Assembly: GCF_019237615.1 (NCBI RefSeq)
Contig: NZ_JAFAGT010000099.1
Location: forward strand, 1-43,539
Direction: 5' to 3'
Origin: Roseateles sp.
Lineage (GTDB): Bacteria; Pseudomonadota; Gammaproteobacteria; Burkholderiales; Burkholderiaceae_C
Length of the DNA: 43,539 bases
Of this stretch, positions 1 through 10,136 are shown piece by piece. Position 1 is the first letter of the stretch; each line of letters opens with the position of its first letter. The notes beneath the pieces are model-generated. The model did no database searches and was not told where the DNA came from. It saw only the letters and a program-made list of their open reading frames with translations. Position numbers and translations under genes: made by a program.

Positions 1-1088
1 AGTTTGAAAACGCTGACCACGCGCGCAAGATTGGCTGCCTGTTCCTGCATCGATTCCGAAGCAGCGGCAGCTTCTTCCACCAATGAGGCATTCTGCTGCG
101 TGACTTGATCCATCTGCATCACGGCCTGGTTGATCTGCTCGATGCCCGCGCTCTGCTCGTCGCCGGCCGCCGAGATTTCCACCATGATGTCGGTCACGCG
201 CTGCACGCTGGCGACGATCTCGGCCATGGTGCTGCCGGCGGCCTGCACCTGCTGGGTGCCGGAGTCCACGCGCTCGACGCTGGCGCCGATCAGCGTCTTG
301 ATCTCCTTGGCCGCACCCGCGGAGCGCTGGGCCAGCGAGCGAACCTCGGAGGCCACCACGGCGAAGCCCCGGCCCTGCTCGCCGGCGCGGGCCGCCTCGA
401 CGGCGGCGTTCAGCGCCAGGATGTTGGTCTGGAAGGCGATGCCGTCGATGACGCCGATGATGTCGTTGATCTTGCGCGAGCTCTGGCTGATCTCGTCCAT
501 CGTCGCGACGACCTGTGACACGGCCTCGCCGCCGCGCTGCGCCACCGAGGCGGCCGAACTGGCGAGCTGGTTGGCTGTCATCGCCGCGTCGGCTGTCTGC
601 TTGACGGTGCCGGTCAGCTCGGACATCGACGAGGCCGCGTTCTGCAGGTTGCTGGCCGTCTGCTCGGTGCGCTGGCTGAGGTCGAGGTTGCCGCTGGCGA
701 TCTCGGTGCTGGCAGTGCCTATGCTGTCGGCGGCGCTGCGCATCTCGCCGATGATCTTCTGCAGCGCACGCTGGGTGGCCTCCAGGGCCGTCAGCAGCCG
801 CCCCACGCCGCCGGTGCCGCCGCTGGGAATGGGATGGGTCAGGTCGAAGCGCGCGAGCGCCTCGGCAGCCTCGGTGGCCGCACGCAGACCGGTGCTCTTG
901 CTGCCCTGTAGCAGTCCGGCCGCGGCCGCAACCCAGGTCAGCACCAGGCTGGCGCTCAGCCAGGCCTTGGCGGAGCCGGCGGTGTCGCCCAGGCCCGCGA
1001 GGGCCATGCCGACGCCCACTGTCACCACGCCGGTGACGGCGCACAGCGCCCATTTCATCGATTGCGAACCGCTGCCAGAACCGAACAT
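1..1088 (-). CDS. Methyl-accepting chemotaxis protein (3' end cut by window edge)
   Basis: Chemoreceptor that signals to the CheA/CheW array. 362 residues are visible from the ATG at 1088 and the frame runs off the left edge. The N-terminus is very short: a hydrophobic segment at about residues 12-33, a loop of roughly ten residues, then a second hydrophobic segment at about 43-60. There is therefore no periplasmic ligand domain. A coiled signalling domain follows, with the conserved hairpin tip around [20 protein letters not shown] and the downstream [12 protein letters not shown] segment. The first half is Ala/Gly-rich, with no clear long HAMP domain. What it senses is unknown; cytoplasmic or membrane-state sensing is inferred from the missing periplasmic domain. 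Family assignment is very secure. Confidence 0.93.
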   Translation of the reverse strand, partial: MFGSGSGSQSMKWALCAVTGVVTVGVGMALAGLGDTAGSAKAWLSASLVLTWVAAAAGLLQGSKSTGLRAATEAAEALARFDLTHPIPSGGTGGVGRLLTALEATQRALQKIIGEMRSAADSIGTASTEIASGNLDLSQRTEQTASNLQNAASSMSELTGTVKQTADAAMTANQLASSAASVAQRGGEAVSQVVATMDEISQSSRKINDIIGVIDGIAFQTNILALNAAVEAARAGEQGRGFAVVASEVRSLAQRSAGAAKEIKTLIGASVERVDSGTQQVQAAGSTMAEIVASVQRVTDIMVEISAAGDEQSAGIEQINQAVMQMDQVTQQNASLVEEAAAASESMQEQAANLARVVSVFK

Positions 1089-1192
1089 GCCGTCGTCTCC
1101 ATCGGAAAAACAGCGCGCAGTGTGCCGCCCGTGCCGGTGAGCCGGCGCGTCGACGAGTCACGCAAACCGGCAATAGTTGCGCGAAGCCGGGG

Positions 1193-3064
1193 TCAGCGCC
1201 CGGGCCTGCGCTGGCGGCGCAGCGCGAAGCGCAGCGGGTCGACGGCGTCCAGCAGGTCGGCCTCCAGCGGCCGGGGTGAGCCCAGCGCCAGCGCGGCCAC
1301 CAGCCGCCCCGCCAGCGCCGCCCAGGTGATGCCACGCGAGGCGAAGGCGGTGCAGACGATGAGTCCGGGTCGGCGTGGCTGCAGCCGCAACTGCTCCTCC
1401 AGCGGGCCGGGCACGGCCAGGCCACCGATCAGCGGCAGGCGGTCGGGCGCGATGAGGCGCCAGCCGACGCGGCCGGCCAGCGCGCCGCGCGGGGCTTGGG
1501 CCGGCGCCAGGCGCGCCAGGCGCGAGTAGCGGGTCAGGTTCTCGGCCTGGTCGGCCTCGCGCAGCGCGGGGTCGAGGTCGCCGTCCTGCGCCGTCGCGCC
1601 GCACCACAGGCCGCCCAGGCCGTCGGCGATGGCATAGCCCTCGCCGGCGATGGGCAGGGCCGGGCACCAGGGCGCATCGGCCAGGTGGCTGAGCTGGCCG
1701 CGCTGCACGACGAGGTCGTTGCCCCAATCGCCGAGCAGGGGCAGTTGCCCATGGCCACCGGCCAGCACGACCAGCGGCGCGTCGGCGATGATGCCGCCAT
1801 CGGCACCCAGCAACTGCCAGCCTTCGGCCGCCTCGTGCAGCGCCGCGACGCTGCAGTCCAGCCTCAACTCGGCGCCGCTGGCGGCCAGCATGGCGCGTGT
1901 GTAGGCGGCCGGATCGACGGCGCCGCCGCCGGGGTAGAACCAGGCCGGGTGGGTCAGCGTCATGCCTGCAAGTGCCGAGGCATCAGCTGCCGACAGGGCT
2001 TCGACATAGCCTGGCGCGCCATGCATGGCGGCCGGCGCCAGCCGCGTCTCCAACCGCAGCAGCCCATGCTGGTGGGGCAGGCCCAGCTCGGCCAGCAATG
2101 CCTGCGTGGCCAGCGCTGCGGCGCGGTTGAAGCGGGCATGCGGGCCGTCGTCGGGGTTGACGGTGCCATGGAAGAGGCCAGCCGGGTTGCCCGAGCTGGC
2201 GAGCGCCGGGGCGGCCAGCGCGTCGACCACGGTGCAGGCCAGGCCCTCGCGCGACAAGGCCAATGCGCAGGCCGCGCCCGCGAGGCCTGCGCCGACGATG
2301 ACGACGTGACGCGCAGCTGGCGCGATGGCCTCGCGGCCAGCCGGGCGCTGCGGCACGTGGCGGGGCGCGAAGCGGGCGACGCTCATCTCCGGCTTGTTGG
2401 CAAAGCCTGGCGCCAGCCCGACCTCGAAGCCGCAGGCGGCCAGGGCCTTGCGCATGGGGCGCGAGATGCTCCAGGTCGTCGCCGTCGCGCCGGGCGCGGC
2501 GAGGCGGGCGAGGCTCTTCAGCAGCCAGGCGTCCCAAAGCTCGGGGTTGCGCGAGGGCGCGAAGCCGTCGAGGTAGAAAGCGTCGGCCTGCAGCACCAGC
2601 TCGCGCAGCAGCACGCGCGCGTCGTCCAGGCCCAGCAGCAGTTCGACGCGGCCACCCTCGAAGCTCAGTGTGTGCAGGCCCGAGGTCAGCGGCGGCCAGC
2701 GCGCGATGAGCTGGGCGGCCAGCTCGGGCAGCGGGCTGGCGGCATGGGCGCGGGCCAGGTCCTCGCGGCGCAGCGGGTGCTTCTCGACGCTGACGAACAC
2801 CAGCCGCTCGCAGCGTGCCGGATCCTGCCGCCAGGCGTCCCAGGTCGCGAGGAAGTTGCTGCCCAGGCCGAATCCCGTCTCCAGCACGACGAAGCGCGCG
2901 CGGCCCTGCCAGCGCGCGGGCAGGCCGTTGCCGGCGATGAAGACATGGCGGGCCTGCGCGAGCCCGCCGGCGCGCGAGTGGTAGACGTCGCCGAAGGCGG
3001 GGGAGGCGGGAGCGGCGGGGTCGGAGAAATCGACCTCGGCCGGCGGGACGGCCAGCGACTTCAT
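1193..3064 (-). CDS. mnmC: tRNA 5-methylaminomethyl-2-thiouridine biosynthesis bifunctional protein MnmC
   Basis: Bifunctional enzyme that finishes mnm5s2U at the wobble position of tRNAs. The oxidase domain removes the carboxymethyl group using FAD and the methyltransferase domain adds a methyl from SAM. The 623 residues show both parts: an N-terminal methyltransferase with the SAM motif LETGFGLGSN (about 61-70) and the DAFYLDGFAPS segment (about 161-171), then a linker near 235-250 and a DAO-type FAD domain starting VIVGAGLAGAA (about 255-265). Length matches full MnmC. Its ATG overlaps the stop of the upstream NAD(P)-binding gene by 4 bases (3061-3064), so the two are translationally coupled. 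Confidence 0.95.
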   Translation of the reverse strand: MKSLAVPPAEVDFSDPAAPASPAFGDVYHSRAGGLAQARHVFIAGNGLPARWQGRARFVVLETGFGLGSNFLATWDAWRQDPARCERLVFVSVEKHPLRREDLARAHAASPLPELAAQLIARWPPLTSGLHTLSFEGGRVELLLGLDDARVLLRELVLQADAFYLDGFAPSRNPELWDAWLLKSLARLAAPGATATTWSISRPMRKALAACGFEVGLAPGFANKPEMSVARFAPRHVPQRPAGREAIAPAARHVVIVGAGLAGAACALALSREGLACTVVDALAAPALASSGNPAGLFHGTVNPDDGPHARFNRAAALATQALLAELGLPHQHGLLRLETRLAPAAMHGAPGYVEALSAADASALAGMTLTHPAWFYPGGGAVDPAAYTRAMLAASGAELRLDCSVAALHEAAEGWQLLGADGGIIADAPLVVLAGGHGQLPLLGDWGNDLVVQRGQLSHLADAPWCPALPIAGEGYAIADGLGGLWCGATAQDGDLDPALREADQAENLTRYSRLARLAPAQAPRGALAGRVGWRLIAPDRLPLIGGLAVPGPLEEQLRLQPRRPGLIVCTAFASRGITWAALAGRLVAALALGSPRPLEADLLDAVDPLRFALRRQRRPGR

Positions 3065-3705
3065 GCGCCCAGGCTTTGCATCTCGCCGGACTCCATGACG
3101 CGCACTGCCGGGCCAGGTGCTTCCAGCGCGAGGCGCATGGCGCGGGCGATGCGCTGCGGTGAGATCGGCCGCCAGGCCTTGGGGATGAGGCCGGCCAGCG
3201 GACGTGTGAAGCGCAGCGCCCAGGCCTCGGCGCTGCGATGGGGTTGGCCGAGGTGCTCGCGCTCGCCGTCCAGTAGCGAGGGGCGCGCGATGACGAGGCG
3301 CTCGAAGCCCAGCGCGATCAGTGCGTCCTCGGCTTCGCCCTTGACCTGGTTGTAGAAGACCGCCGATCGCGCGTTGGCGCCGAGCGCGGAGACCAGGCCG
3401 CAGTGCGTCGCACCTGCCCGGCAGGCCGCGCGAGCAACGGCGACGACGGCGTCGAAATCAGCGGCGCGAAACGCCTCGCGTGAGCGGGCCTGCGCCATCG
3501 TGGCGCCGAGCGCGATGAACACGCGGCGCGGCGCAGGCAGAGCTAGAAAGGACCCGGGCCTGCCGTAGTCGGCGATGGCCGTCGGTACAGGCAGGCCCGA
3601 GGTGGTCTTGCGCACGAGTGCAAGACCGGAACGCAGTTCGGCACAAAAGGCCCGCCCGACGAGGCCGGTGGCACCGGCGATCCAGTCGGCGCGGGGCTGG
3701 CCCAT
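3061..3705 (-). CDS. NAD(P)-binding epimerase/dehydratase-like protein
   Basis: About 214 residues from the ATG at 3705; an in-frame TTG at 3711 overlaps the rhlE stop and is an alternative start. A Rossmann nucleotide-binding motif lies at the N-terminus (AGATGLVGRAF). Further on are the short-chain-dehydrogenase-like stretches HCGLVSALGAN and YNQVKGEAEDAL, with the Tyr-x-x-x-Lys arrangement, and a substrate-side segment ending near the C-terminus. It resembles the small NmrA/HTATIP2-type NAD(P)H-binding proteins often annotated as nucleoside-diphosphate-sugar epimerases. The substrate is unknown. It sits between rhlE and mnmC with no gaps, which suggests co-translation rather than a shared pathway. 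Confidence 0.8.
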   Translation of the reverse strand: MGQPRADWIAGATGLVGRAFCAELRSGLALVRKTTSGLPVPTAIADYGRPGSFLALPAPRRVFIALGATMAQARSREAFRAADFDAVVAVARAACRAGATHCGLVSALGANARSAVFYNQVKGEAEDALIALGFERLVIARPSLLDGEREHLGQPHRSAEAWALRFTRPLAGLIPKAWRPISPQRIARAMRLALEAPGPAVRVMESGEMQSLGA

Positions 3706-3707
3706 GC

Positions 3708-5189
3708 TCAACGCTTGGGTTGCGTCAGGCGCGGGCCATTGTTGTGGCGCGGCGCGCTGCCGTCACCCCGGCTCGGCTGGCTGGCGGCCGAGCGCGGTGC
3801 GTGCTGCGAATGCGGCTTGGCTGCGGGCTTGGCGCCACCGTGGCCGGCGTGAGCCTGCGGCTTGCCGCCCGGACGGCCGCCATCGCGCTGGCCGCCGCGG
3901 TTGTCGCCACCACGGCCACCACCACCACCGCCACCTGGGCGCCCGCCACGGCCGGCGTGGGCCGGCGGGTTGGGGTTGCGGCCCCGGCTGCCGTTGGGGT
4001 TGAGCACGGTGCGACCCAGCACGATGGGCTCGGCGCGCTCATTGGGGTCAGGCGCAAAGCCGGGCACGATTTCCTTGGGGATCTCGCGCTTGATGAGCTT
4101 CTCGATGTCGCGCAGGAAGCCGTTCTCGTCCACGCAGACCAGGCTGACGGCCTCGCCCTGGGCGCCGGCGCGGCCGGTGCGGCCGATGCGGTGCACATAG
4201 TCCTCGGGCACGTTGGGCAGCTCGAAGTTGACGACGTGGGGCAACTGGTCGATGTCGATGCCGCGGGCGGCGATGTCGGTAGCCACCAGGCAGGTCAGGT
4301 CGCCCGACTTGAAGTCGGCCAGCGCCTTGGTGCGCGCGCCCTGGCTCTTGTTGCCGTGGATGGCCATGGCGCTGATGCCCTGGTCGTTCAGGTAGTCGGT
4401 CAGGCGGTTGGCGCCATGCTTCATGCGCGTGAAGACCAGTACCTGGTGCCAGTCGCCGCTCTTGATGAGGTGCACCAGCAACTCCTTCTTGCGCTCGCGG
4501 CCCACCGGGTGGACCTTCTGCGCGATCTGGTCGTTGGTCTGGTTGCGGCGGGCGACCTCGATGAGCGCCGGCTGGTTCAGCAGGCGGTCGGCGAGGTTCT
4601 TGATCTCGTCGCTGAAGGTGGCGCTGAACAGCAGGCTCTGCTTCTTGGCGGGCAGCAGAGCGAGCACCTTCTTGATGTCGTGCACGAAGCCCATGTCCAG
4701 CATGCGGTCGGCCTCGTCCAGCACCAGCATCTGCACCTGTGACAGGTCCAGCGTGCCCTGCTGCGCGTGGTCCAGCAGGCGGCCGGGCGTGGCGACGAGG
4801 ATGTCGACGCCGTCACGGAGCTTGTTGATCTGCGGCTGCATGCCGACGCCGCCGAACATGACCATGCTCTTCAGCGGCAGGTACTTGCCGTAGGTCTGCA
4901 CGCTTTCCTCGACCTGGGCGGCCAGCTCGCGGGTGGGCGTCAGCACCAGGGCGCGGATGGCGGGCTTGCCGCGCTTGTTGAGCAGCTTCTCGCCCGTGGA
5001 CAGGCGGTGCAGCATGGGCAGCGTGAAGCCGGCGGTCTTGCCGGTGCCGGTCTGGGCGCCGGCCATCAGGTCGCCACCGTTCAGCACGGCGGGAATGGCC
5101 TGGGCCTGGATGGGAGTGGGGGTGGTGTAGCCGGCGTCGGCGATGGCCTTCAGCAGCGGAGCTGCGAGGCCGAGGGTGTCGAAACTCAT
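3708..5189 (-). CDS. rhlE: DEAD-box ATP-dependent RNA helicase, RhlE type
   Basis: RNA helicase of the RhlE subgroup, which remodels RNA during ribosome maturation and RNA decay. The 493-residue product starts at MSFDTLGL; an in-frame extension upstream looks non-coding. Motifs appear in order: Q motif ([11 protein letters not shown]), Walker [19 protein letters not shown] box [13 protein letters not shown] (FSATFSDE), and [10 protein letters not shown]. After the second RecA domain comes a low-complexity Gly/Arg tail with RGG-like repeats and a basic Ala/His/Pro stretch, typical of RNA-binding extensions. It is the first gene of the rhlE / NAD(P)-binding / mnmC run and is separated from the upstream binding-protein gene by a terminator. 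Confidence 0.93.
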   Translation of the reverse strand: MSFDTLGLAAPLLKAIADAGYTTPTPIQAQAIPAVLNGGDLMAGAQTGTGKTAGFTLPMLHRLSTGEKLLNKRGKPAIRALVLTPTRELAAQVEESVQTYGKYLPLKSMVMFGGVGMQPQINKLRDGVDILVATPGRLLDHAQQGTLDLSQVQMLVLDEADRMLDMGFVHDIKKVLALLPAKKQSLLFSATFSDEIKNLADRLLNQPALIEVARRNQTNDQIAQKVHPVGRERKKELLVHLIKSGDWHQVLVFTRMKHGANRLTDYLNDQGISAMAIHGNKSQGARTKALADFKSGDLTCLVATDIAARGIDIDQLPHVVNFELPNVPEDYVHRIGRTGRAGAQGEAVSLVCVDENGFLRDIEKLIKREIPKEIVPGFAPDPNERAEPIVLGRTVLNPNGSRGRNPNPPAHAGRGGRPGGGGGGGRGGDNRGGQRDGGRPGGKPQAHAGHGGAKPAAKPHSQHAPRSAASQPSRGDGSAPRHNNGPRLTQPKR

Positions 5190-5303
5190 CGAATCCAAGG
5201 TGGGGAGGGCACGCCAACAAATCACCGGGGCTTGCCGTGACGCCGGGGCGGCGACACCAGTCTTCGGGCAAGCCAGGCCGCGTGCGGGGCTGCAGAAAAG
5301 TGA

Positions 5304-5334
5304 AACGCCGCGCAAGACTGAGAGGCGCGGCGTT
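5304..5334 (-). terminator. Rho-independent terminator after the ABC binding-protein gene
   Basis: A perfect 10-bp inverted repeat, aacgccgcgc (5304-5313) and gcgcggcgtt (5325-5334), with an 11-base loop. On the minus strand it is followed by a T-rich tract (5292-5305). It lies 33 bases beyond the stop of the binding-protein gene and separates that gene from rhlE. Confidence 0.75.
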
Positions 5335-5366
5335 GGGGGGCATTCTAGCGGCTGCGGCCGCGTGCT

Positions 5367-6935
5367 TTATTTCGAAACCGTGACCCAGTCCATGTTGGTC
5401 CAGTTATTGGGCGAGTGCGGGATGCTGACCTCGCGCTTCATGGCCCAGGGGATGACTTGCCGGTGCAGCGGGATGATGTTGACCTGTTCGCGGAAGGCTC
5501 GCAGCGCGGACTTGACCAGGACTTCGCGCTTCTTCGGGTCGGTCTCGACGGTGGAGGCGGCGGCGATGGTGTCGGCCTCGTCGTTGATGGAGCCGCCGTA
5601 GTTGGACACGCCCACGCCCTGGCTGCCGCGGTTGCGCAGCACGGGCGTCAGCATGATCTCGGCGTCGGTGGATCCGCCGCCCCAGCCGGCCAGATACAGG
5701 CTGGTGTCGAATTTCTCCAACTTGGGGAAGAAGAGGCTGCGGGGCATGGCGTTGACCTTGACCCTGACCTTGATCTGCGCCCACATGCTGGCCAGCGCGA
5801 TGCAGATGCGCTCGTCGTTGATGTAGCGGTTGTTGGGGCAGTCCAGCGTCACGTCGAAGCCGTCCGCGTAGCCGGCCTCGGCCATCAGCTTGCGCGCCAG
5901 CGCGACGTCATAGGGCAGGCGGGTCTCCAGCGCGGCGTCGCCATAGGCGCCGCGCGGTGAGGGGGTCAGGCCGCCGGTTGGGGCCGAGTAGCCACTCATC
6001 AGCTTGGTCTTGATGGCCTCGATGTCGATGGCGTGATAGAGGGCCTTGCGCACTCGCAGGTCTTTGAAGGGGTTGCGACCGTCGGGCGAGCGGCCGTGGA
6101 GCAACTGGTCGCGCGTCTGGTCCATGCCGATGTAGACGAGGCGGTTCTCCTCGCCGTCCAGCACCTTGAGCTGGGGCAGGGTGCGCAGCCGGGCCACGTC
6201 GCGCGGCGGCGGGTCGAGCACGAAGTCCACCTCGCCCGAGATCAGTGCCGCAGTGCGCGTCGCGTCGTTGGCGATGGGCAGGTAGATGAACTCCTGCAGG
6301 TTGCCCTCGAACCGGTTCCACCAGTTCGGGTTGCGCCTGAAGACCGTCTTCACGCCGGGCTGGCGGCTGACCAGCATGAAAGGGCCGGTGCCGTTGGCGT
6401 TCTGGCTGGCATAGGACTCCTCCTGCTGCTTGAAGTCCAGCGGCCGCGTGACGCGATGTGCCTCGCACCAGCGCCGGCTCATGATGTAGAGCGTGGACAT
6501 CAGCTCGGGCACGATGGGGTTGGGCCGGTCCAGCTCGAAGACGACGGTCAGAGGGTCCACGGCCTTGGGGATGCCGACAGCGTTGGCATAGACGCGCTGG
6601 GGTGCGTTCGGGTCGCGCAGGCGCTGCATGGAGAACACGACGTCGTCGGCCGTGAAGGGCGTGCCGTCATGGAACTTCACACCGGGACGCAGCTTGAAAC
6701 GCCAGACCCGCGGCGAGACCTGGGTCCATTCGGTGGCCAGCGAGGGCGCTATGCCCATGTCCTTCGTGCGCCGCGTCAGGGTCTCGTAGACCTGGTTGTT
6801 CAGGCTGTTGGTCGTAACCTCGTTCTGCGAATGGGGGTCAGTGGTCTGCATGTCACCCTGGGCAGACCAGCGCAGGGTCTGGGCCTGGGCGCAAGCGGTG
6901 GCGAAGGCGAGCAGGACGGCGGCGAGACGGAGCAT
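5367..6935 (-). CDS. ABC transporter periplasmic substrate-binding protein, family 5 (dipeptide/oligopeptide/nickel type)
   Basis: Periplasmic solute-binding protein of the SBP_bac_5 family (DppA/OppA/NikA group), which delivers a peptide, metal chelate or similar ligand to an inner-membrane ABC permease. 522 residues is normal for the family. The N-terminus has a short signal peptide, hydrophobic and ending near AQA at residue 19. The family signature PGVKFHDGTPFTADDVVFS is clear at about residues 84-102. No permease or ATPase gene lies next to it, so its transporter must be encoded elsewhere. It is divergent from ettA and followed by its own terminator, which suggests a single-gene transcript. 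The ligand cannot be told from the sequence. Confidence 0.9.
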   Translation of the reverse strand: MLRLAAVLLAFATACAQAQTLRWSAQGDMQTTDPHSQNEVTTNSLNNQVYETLTRRTKDMGIAPSLATEWTQVSPRVWRFKLRPGVKFHDGTPFTADDVVFSMQRLRDPNAPQRVYANAVGIPKAVDPLTVVFELDRPNPIVPELMSTLYIMSRRWCEAHRVTRPLDFKQQEESYASQNANGTGPFMLVSRQPGVKTVFRRNPNWWNRFEGNLQEFIYLPIANDATRTAALISGEVDFVLDPPPRDVARLRTLPQLKVLDGEENRLVYIGMDQTRDQLLHGRSPDGRNPFKDLRVRKALYHAIDIEAIKTKLMSGYSAPTGGLTPSPRGAYGDAALETRLPYDVALARKLMAEAGYADGFDVTLDCPNNRYINDERICIALASMWAQIKVRVKVNAMPRSLFFPKLEKFDTSLYLAGWGGGSTDAEIMLTPVLRNRGSQGVGVSNYGGSINDEADTIAAASTVETDPKKREVLVKSALRAFREQVNIIPLHRQVIPWAMKREVSIPHSPNNWTNMDWVTVSK

Positions 6936-6961
6936 CTGACTTCCTCAAAACGCGGGCTCGG

Positions 6962-7000
6962 CGACAATAGCAGGCAACGCAGGCCTCTTCCGGGGCCTGC
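6962..7000 (+). promoter_or_regulatory. ettA leader: possible -10 and a stable 5' hairpin
   Basis: The 93-base gap between the divergent binding-protein gene and ettA contains a loose -10-like stretch (gacaatag, 6963-6970). After it comes a hairpin with arms at 6979-6987 and 6992-7000 (9 pairs with one G-U, loop ttcc). The hairpin would fall in the 5' untranslated leader, about 28 bases before the start codon. No T-run follows, so it is not a terminator. The role is unknown. Confidence 0.3.
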
Positions 7001-7028
7001 CGCCATTTCAGCCTCACAGGATTTGCCC

Positions 7029-8693
<1,665 letters not shown>

Positions 8694-8725
8694 GGCCGGC
8701 CCGTGCGGGGCGGGGTGGTTCAACA

Positions 8726-8764
8726 AAAGCAAAACAGGCCCTGTTTGCTTTCACAGTTCTTTAC
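8726..8764 (+). promoter_or_regulatory. Hairpin and CpxR-like box between ettA and the Spy-like gene
   Basis: Arms at 8726-8738 and 8740-8751 form a long inverted repeat (12 pairs, one bulged A), which could terminate ettA transcription. Immediately after it, 8750-8764 reads ttcac-agttc-tttac. On the other strand this is GTAAA-N5-GTGAA, one base away from the tandem GTAAA box known for E. coli CpxR. The box sits about 75 bases before the start of the Spy/CpxP-like gene, a plausible position for autoregulation of the module that follows. The match to CpxR is inference. Confidence 0.4.
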
Positions 8765-8839
8765 CCCGTCCCCAAAGATGCCACACAGGCCGCCTGGAAG
8801 ATGACTTCACGCCTTCTTCTTCTTTCAGGAGACTTCTTG

Positions 8840-9325
8840 ATGAAAGCCTTGCAGATCCAGAACCTGTTGCGCGTCACCACCGTGGCGGCTGCCTTGGCCG
8901 TTGGGGGCGTTGCCGCCCAGGCCCAGCCCGGCCCCGGTCCCCGGGGCGGCCCGGCGATGATGATGCCAGGCGACCTGTTCGGCGGCCACATGGATCACCT
9001 GCTCGACGCGGTCAACGCGACGGATGCGCAGCGCAGCCAGATCGAGGCCATCTTCAAGGCAGCGCGCCAGGACCTTTCCGGCCAGCGCGACGCCGGCATG
9101 AAGCTGCACCAACAGATGGCCGCGCTCTACACGGCCACCAACATCGACGCCGCCGCCATCGAGGCCGTGCGCGTGCAGCTCAGCGCCCTGCGCGAGACCG
9201 CCTCCAAGCGCCTCAGCCAGGCCAGCATCGACGCCGCGCGCGTGCTGACGCCCGAGCAGCGCGCCAAGATTGGTGACATCATGAAGAAGCGCCAGGCCCG
9301 CATGGCGGCCCGGCATACCGGCTGA
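8840..9325 (+). CDS. Periplasmic Spy/CpxP-family (LTXXQ) protein
   Basis: Small periplasmic protein of 161 residues. The ATG at 8840 has a good ribosome site (caggag, 8826-8831). A signal peptide runs through residues 1-29, ending in AAQAQ. The mature part is helical and Met/Gln/Arg-rich, with the family's LTxxQ-type motif as LTPEQRAKI near the C-terminus and a weaker copy (VNATDAQRSQIE) earlier. Spy and CpxP proteins act as ATP-independent chaperones or as inhibitors of an envelope-stress sensor kinase. The next two genes are a response regulator and a sensor kinase in the same direction (25-base gap), so this protein probably reports to, or is controlled by, that pair. There is no metal-binding Cys/His cluster to indicate a heavy-metal sensor. 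Confidence 0.85.
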   Translation: MKALQIQNLLRVTTVAAALAVGGVAAQAQPGPGPRGGPAMMMPGDLFGGHMDHLLDAVNATDAQRSQIEAIFKAARQDLSGQRDAGMKLHQQMAALYTATNIDAAAIEAVRVQLSALRETASKRLSQASIDAARVLTPEQRAKIGDIMKKRQARMAARHTG

Positions 9326-9350
9326 TTGGCCGTCGGCGAGGAGTTCTGCG

Positions 9351-10136
9351 ATGCTTGAGCCCCGTTCCGCCGGCGCCGAGACGCGCCGGCCACCCATTTC
9401 CTCTCTTGGTCCGGTGATGAGTAGCGCACGACTTCTGTTGATCGATGACGATGTTCGCCTGACCGGCATGGTGGGCGACTATCTGCGCGCCGCCGGCTTC
9501 GAGGTCAGCACTGCCGGCAGCCTGTCCCAGGCCCGCGAGGCCCTGGCCCACAGCCGCTTCGAGCTGCTGGTGCTGGACCTGATGCTGCCCGACGGCGACG
9601 GCCTGGACTTCTGCCGCTGGATGCGGGGTGACCCGCGCTGGCGCCACCAGCCGGTGCTGATGCTGTCGGCCCGCGGCGAGCCCATGGACCGCATCCTGGG
9701 CCTGGAGCTGGGCGCCGACGACTACCTCGCCAAGCCTTTCGAGCCGCGCGAGCTGCAGGCCCGCATCAAGGCGCTGCTGCGTCGCCTGGAGCCCAAGCTC
9801 GACGGCGACGAGGTGCTGCGTTTCGGCCGCCTGGAGATCGACCTGGCCGCCCGCGTGGCGCGCCTGGACGGCAAGATCTGCGACCTGACCAGCCACCAGT
9901 TCGACCTGCTGGTCGTGCTGGCGCAGAGCCCAGGCCGCGTGCTGAGCCGTGACCAGATCATGGACGCACTCAAGGGCCATCCGCTGGAGGCCTTCGACCG
10001 TTCCATCGACGTGCACATCTCTCGCATTCGCGCGGTCATCGAGGACGACCCCAAGAATCCCCGCCGCGTGCTGACCGTGCGTGGAGCCGGCTATGTCTTT
10101 GCCCGCAAGCAGGACGCCGACGCGGACGCCGCCTGA
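9351..10136 (+). CDS. OmpR/PhoB-family response regulator
   Basis: Transcription factor controlled by phosphorylation from the kinase encoded next. The receiver domain has the acidic pair in LLLIDDDV, the phosphorylated Asp in LVLDLMLPDGDG (about D76) and the conserved Lys in YLAKPFEP (about K128). A winged-helix DNA-binding domain follows (LTSHQFDLLVVLAQSPGRVLSRD, ending in DPRRVLTVRGAGYVF-like sequence). The start at 9351 is chosen because gcgaggag lies 7 bases before it. An ATG at 9417 would remove a 22-residue leader but lacks a ribosome site. Its 3' end overlaps the kinase gene. With the Spy-like gene the order resembles cpxP-cpxR-cpxA. Confidence 0.92.
   Translation: MLEPRSAGAETRRPPISSLGPVMSSARLLLIDDDVRLTGMVGDYLRAAGFEVSTAGSLSQAREALAHSRFELLVLDLMLPDGDGLDFCRWMRGDPRWRHQPVLMLSARGEPMDRILGLELGADDYLAKPFEPRELQARIKALLRRLEPKLDGDEVLRFGRLEIDLAARVARLDGKICDLTSHQFDLLVVLAQSPGRVLSRDQIMDALKGHPLEAFDRSIDVHISRIRAVIEDDPKNPRRVLTVRGAGYVFARKQDADADAA

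Noticed and set aside
6033-7028. Long in-frame extension upstream of ettA (886-codon frame)
   Set aside because: The first 332 codons are antisense to the binding-protein gene and low in sensible motifs. EttA homology begins exactly at the ATG at 7029.
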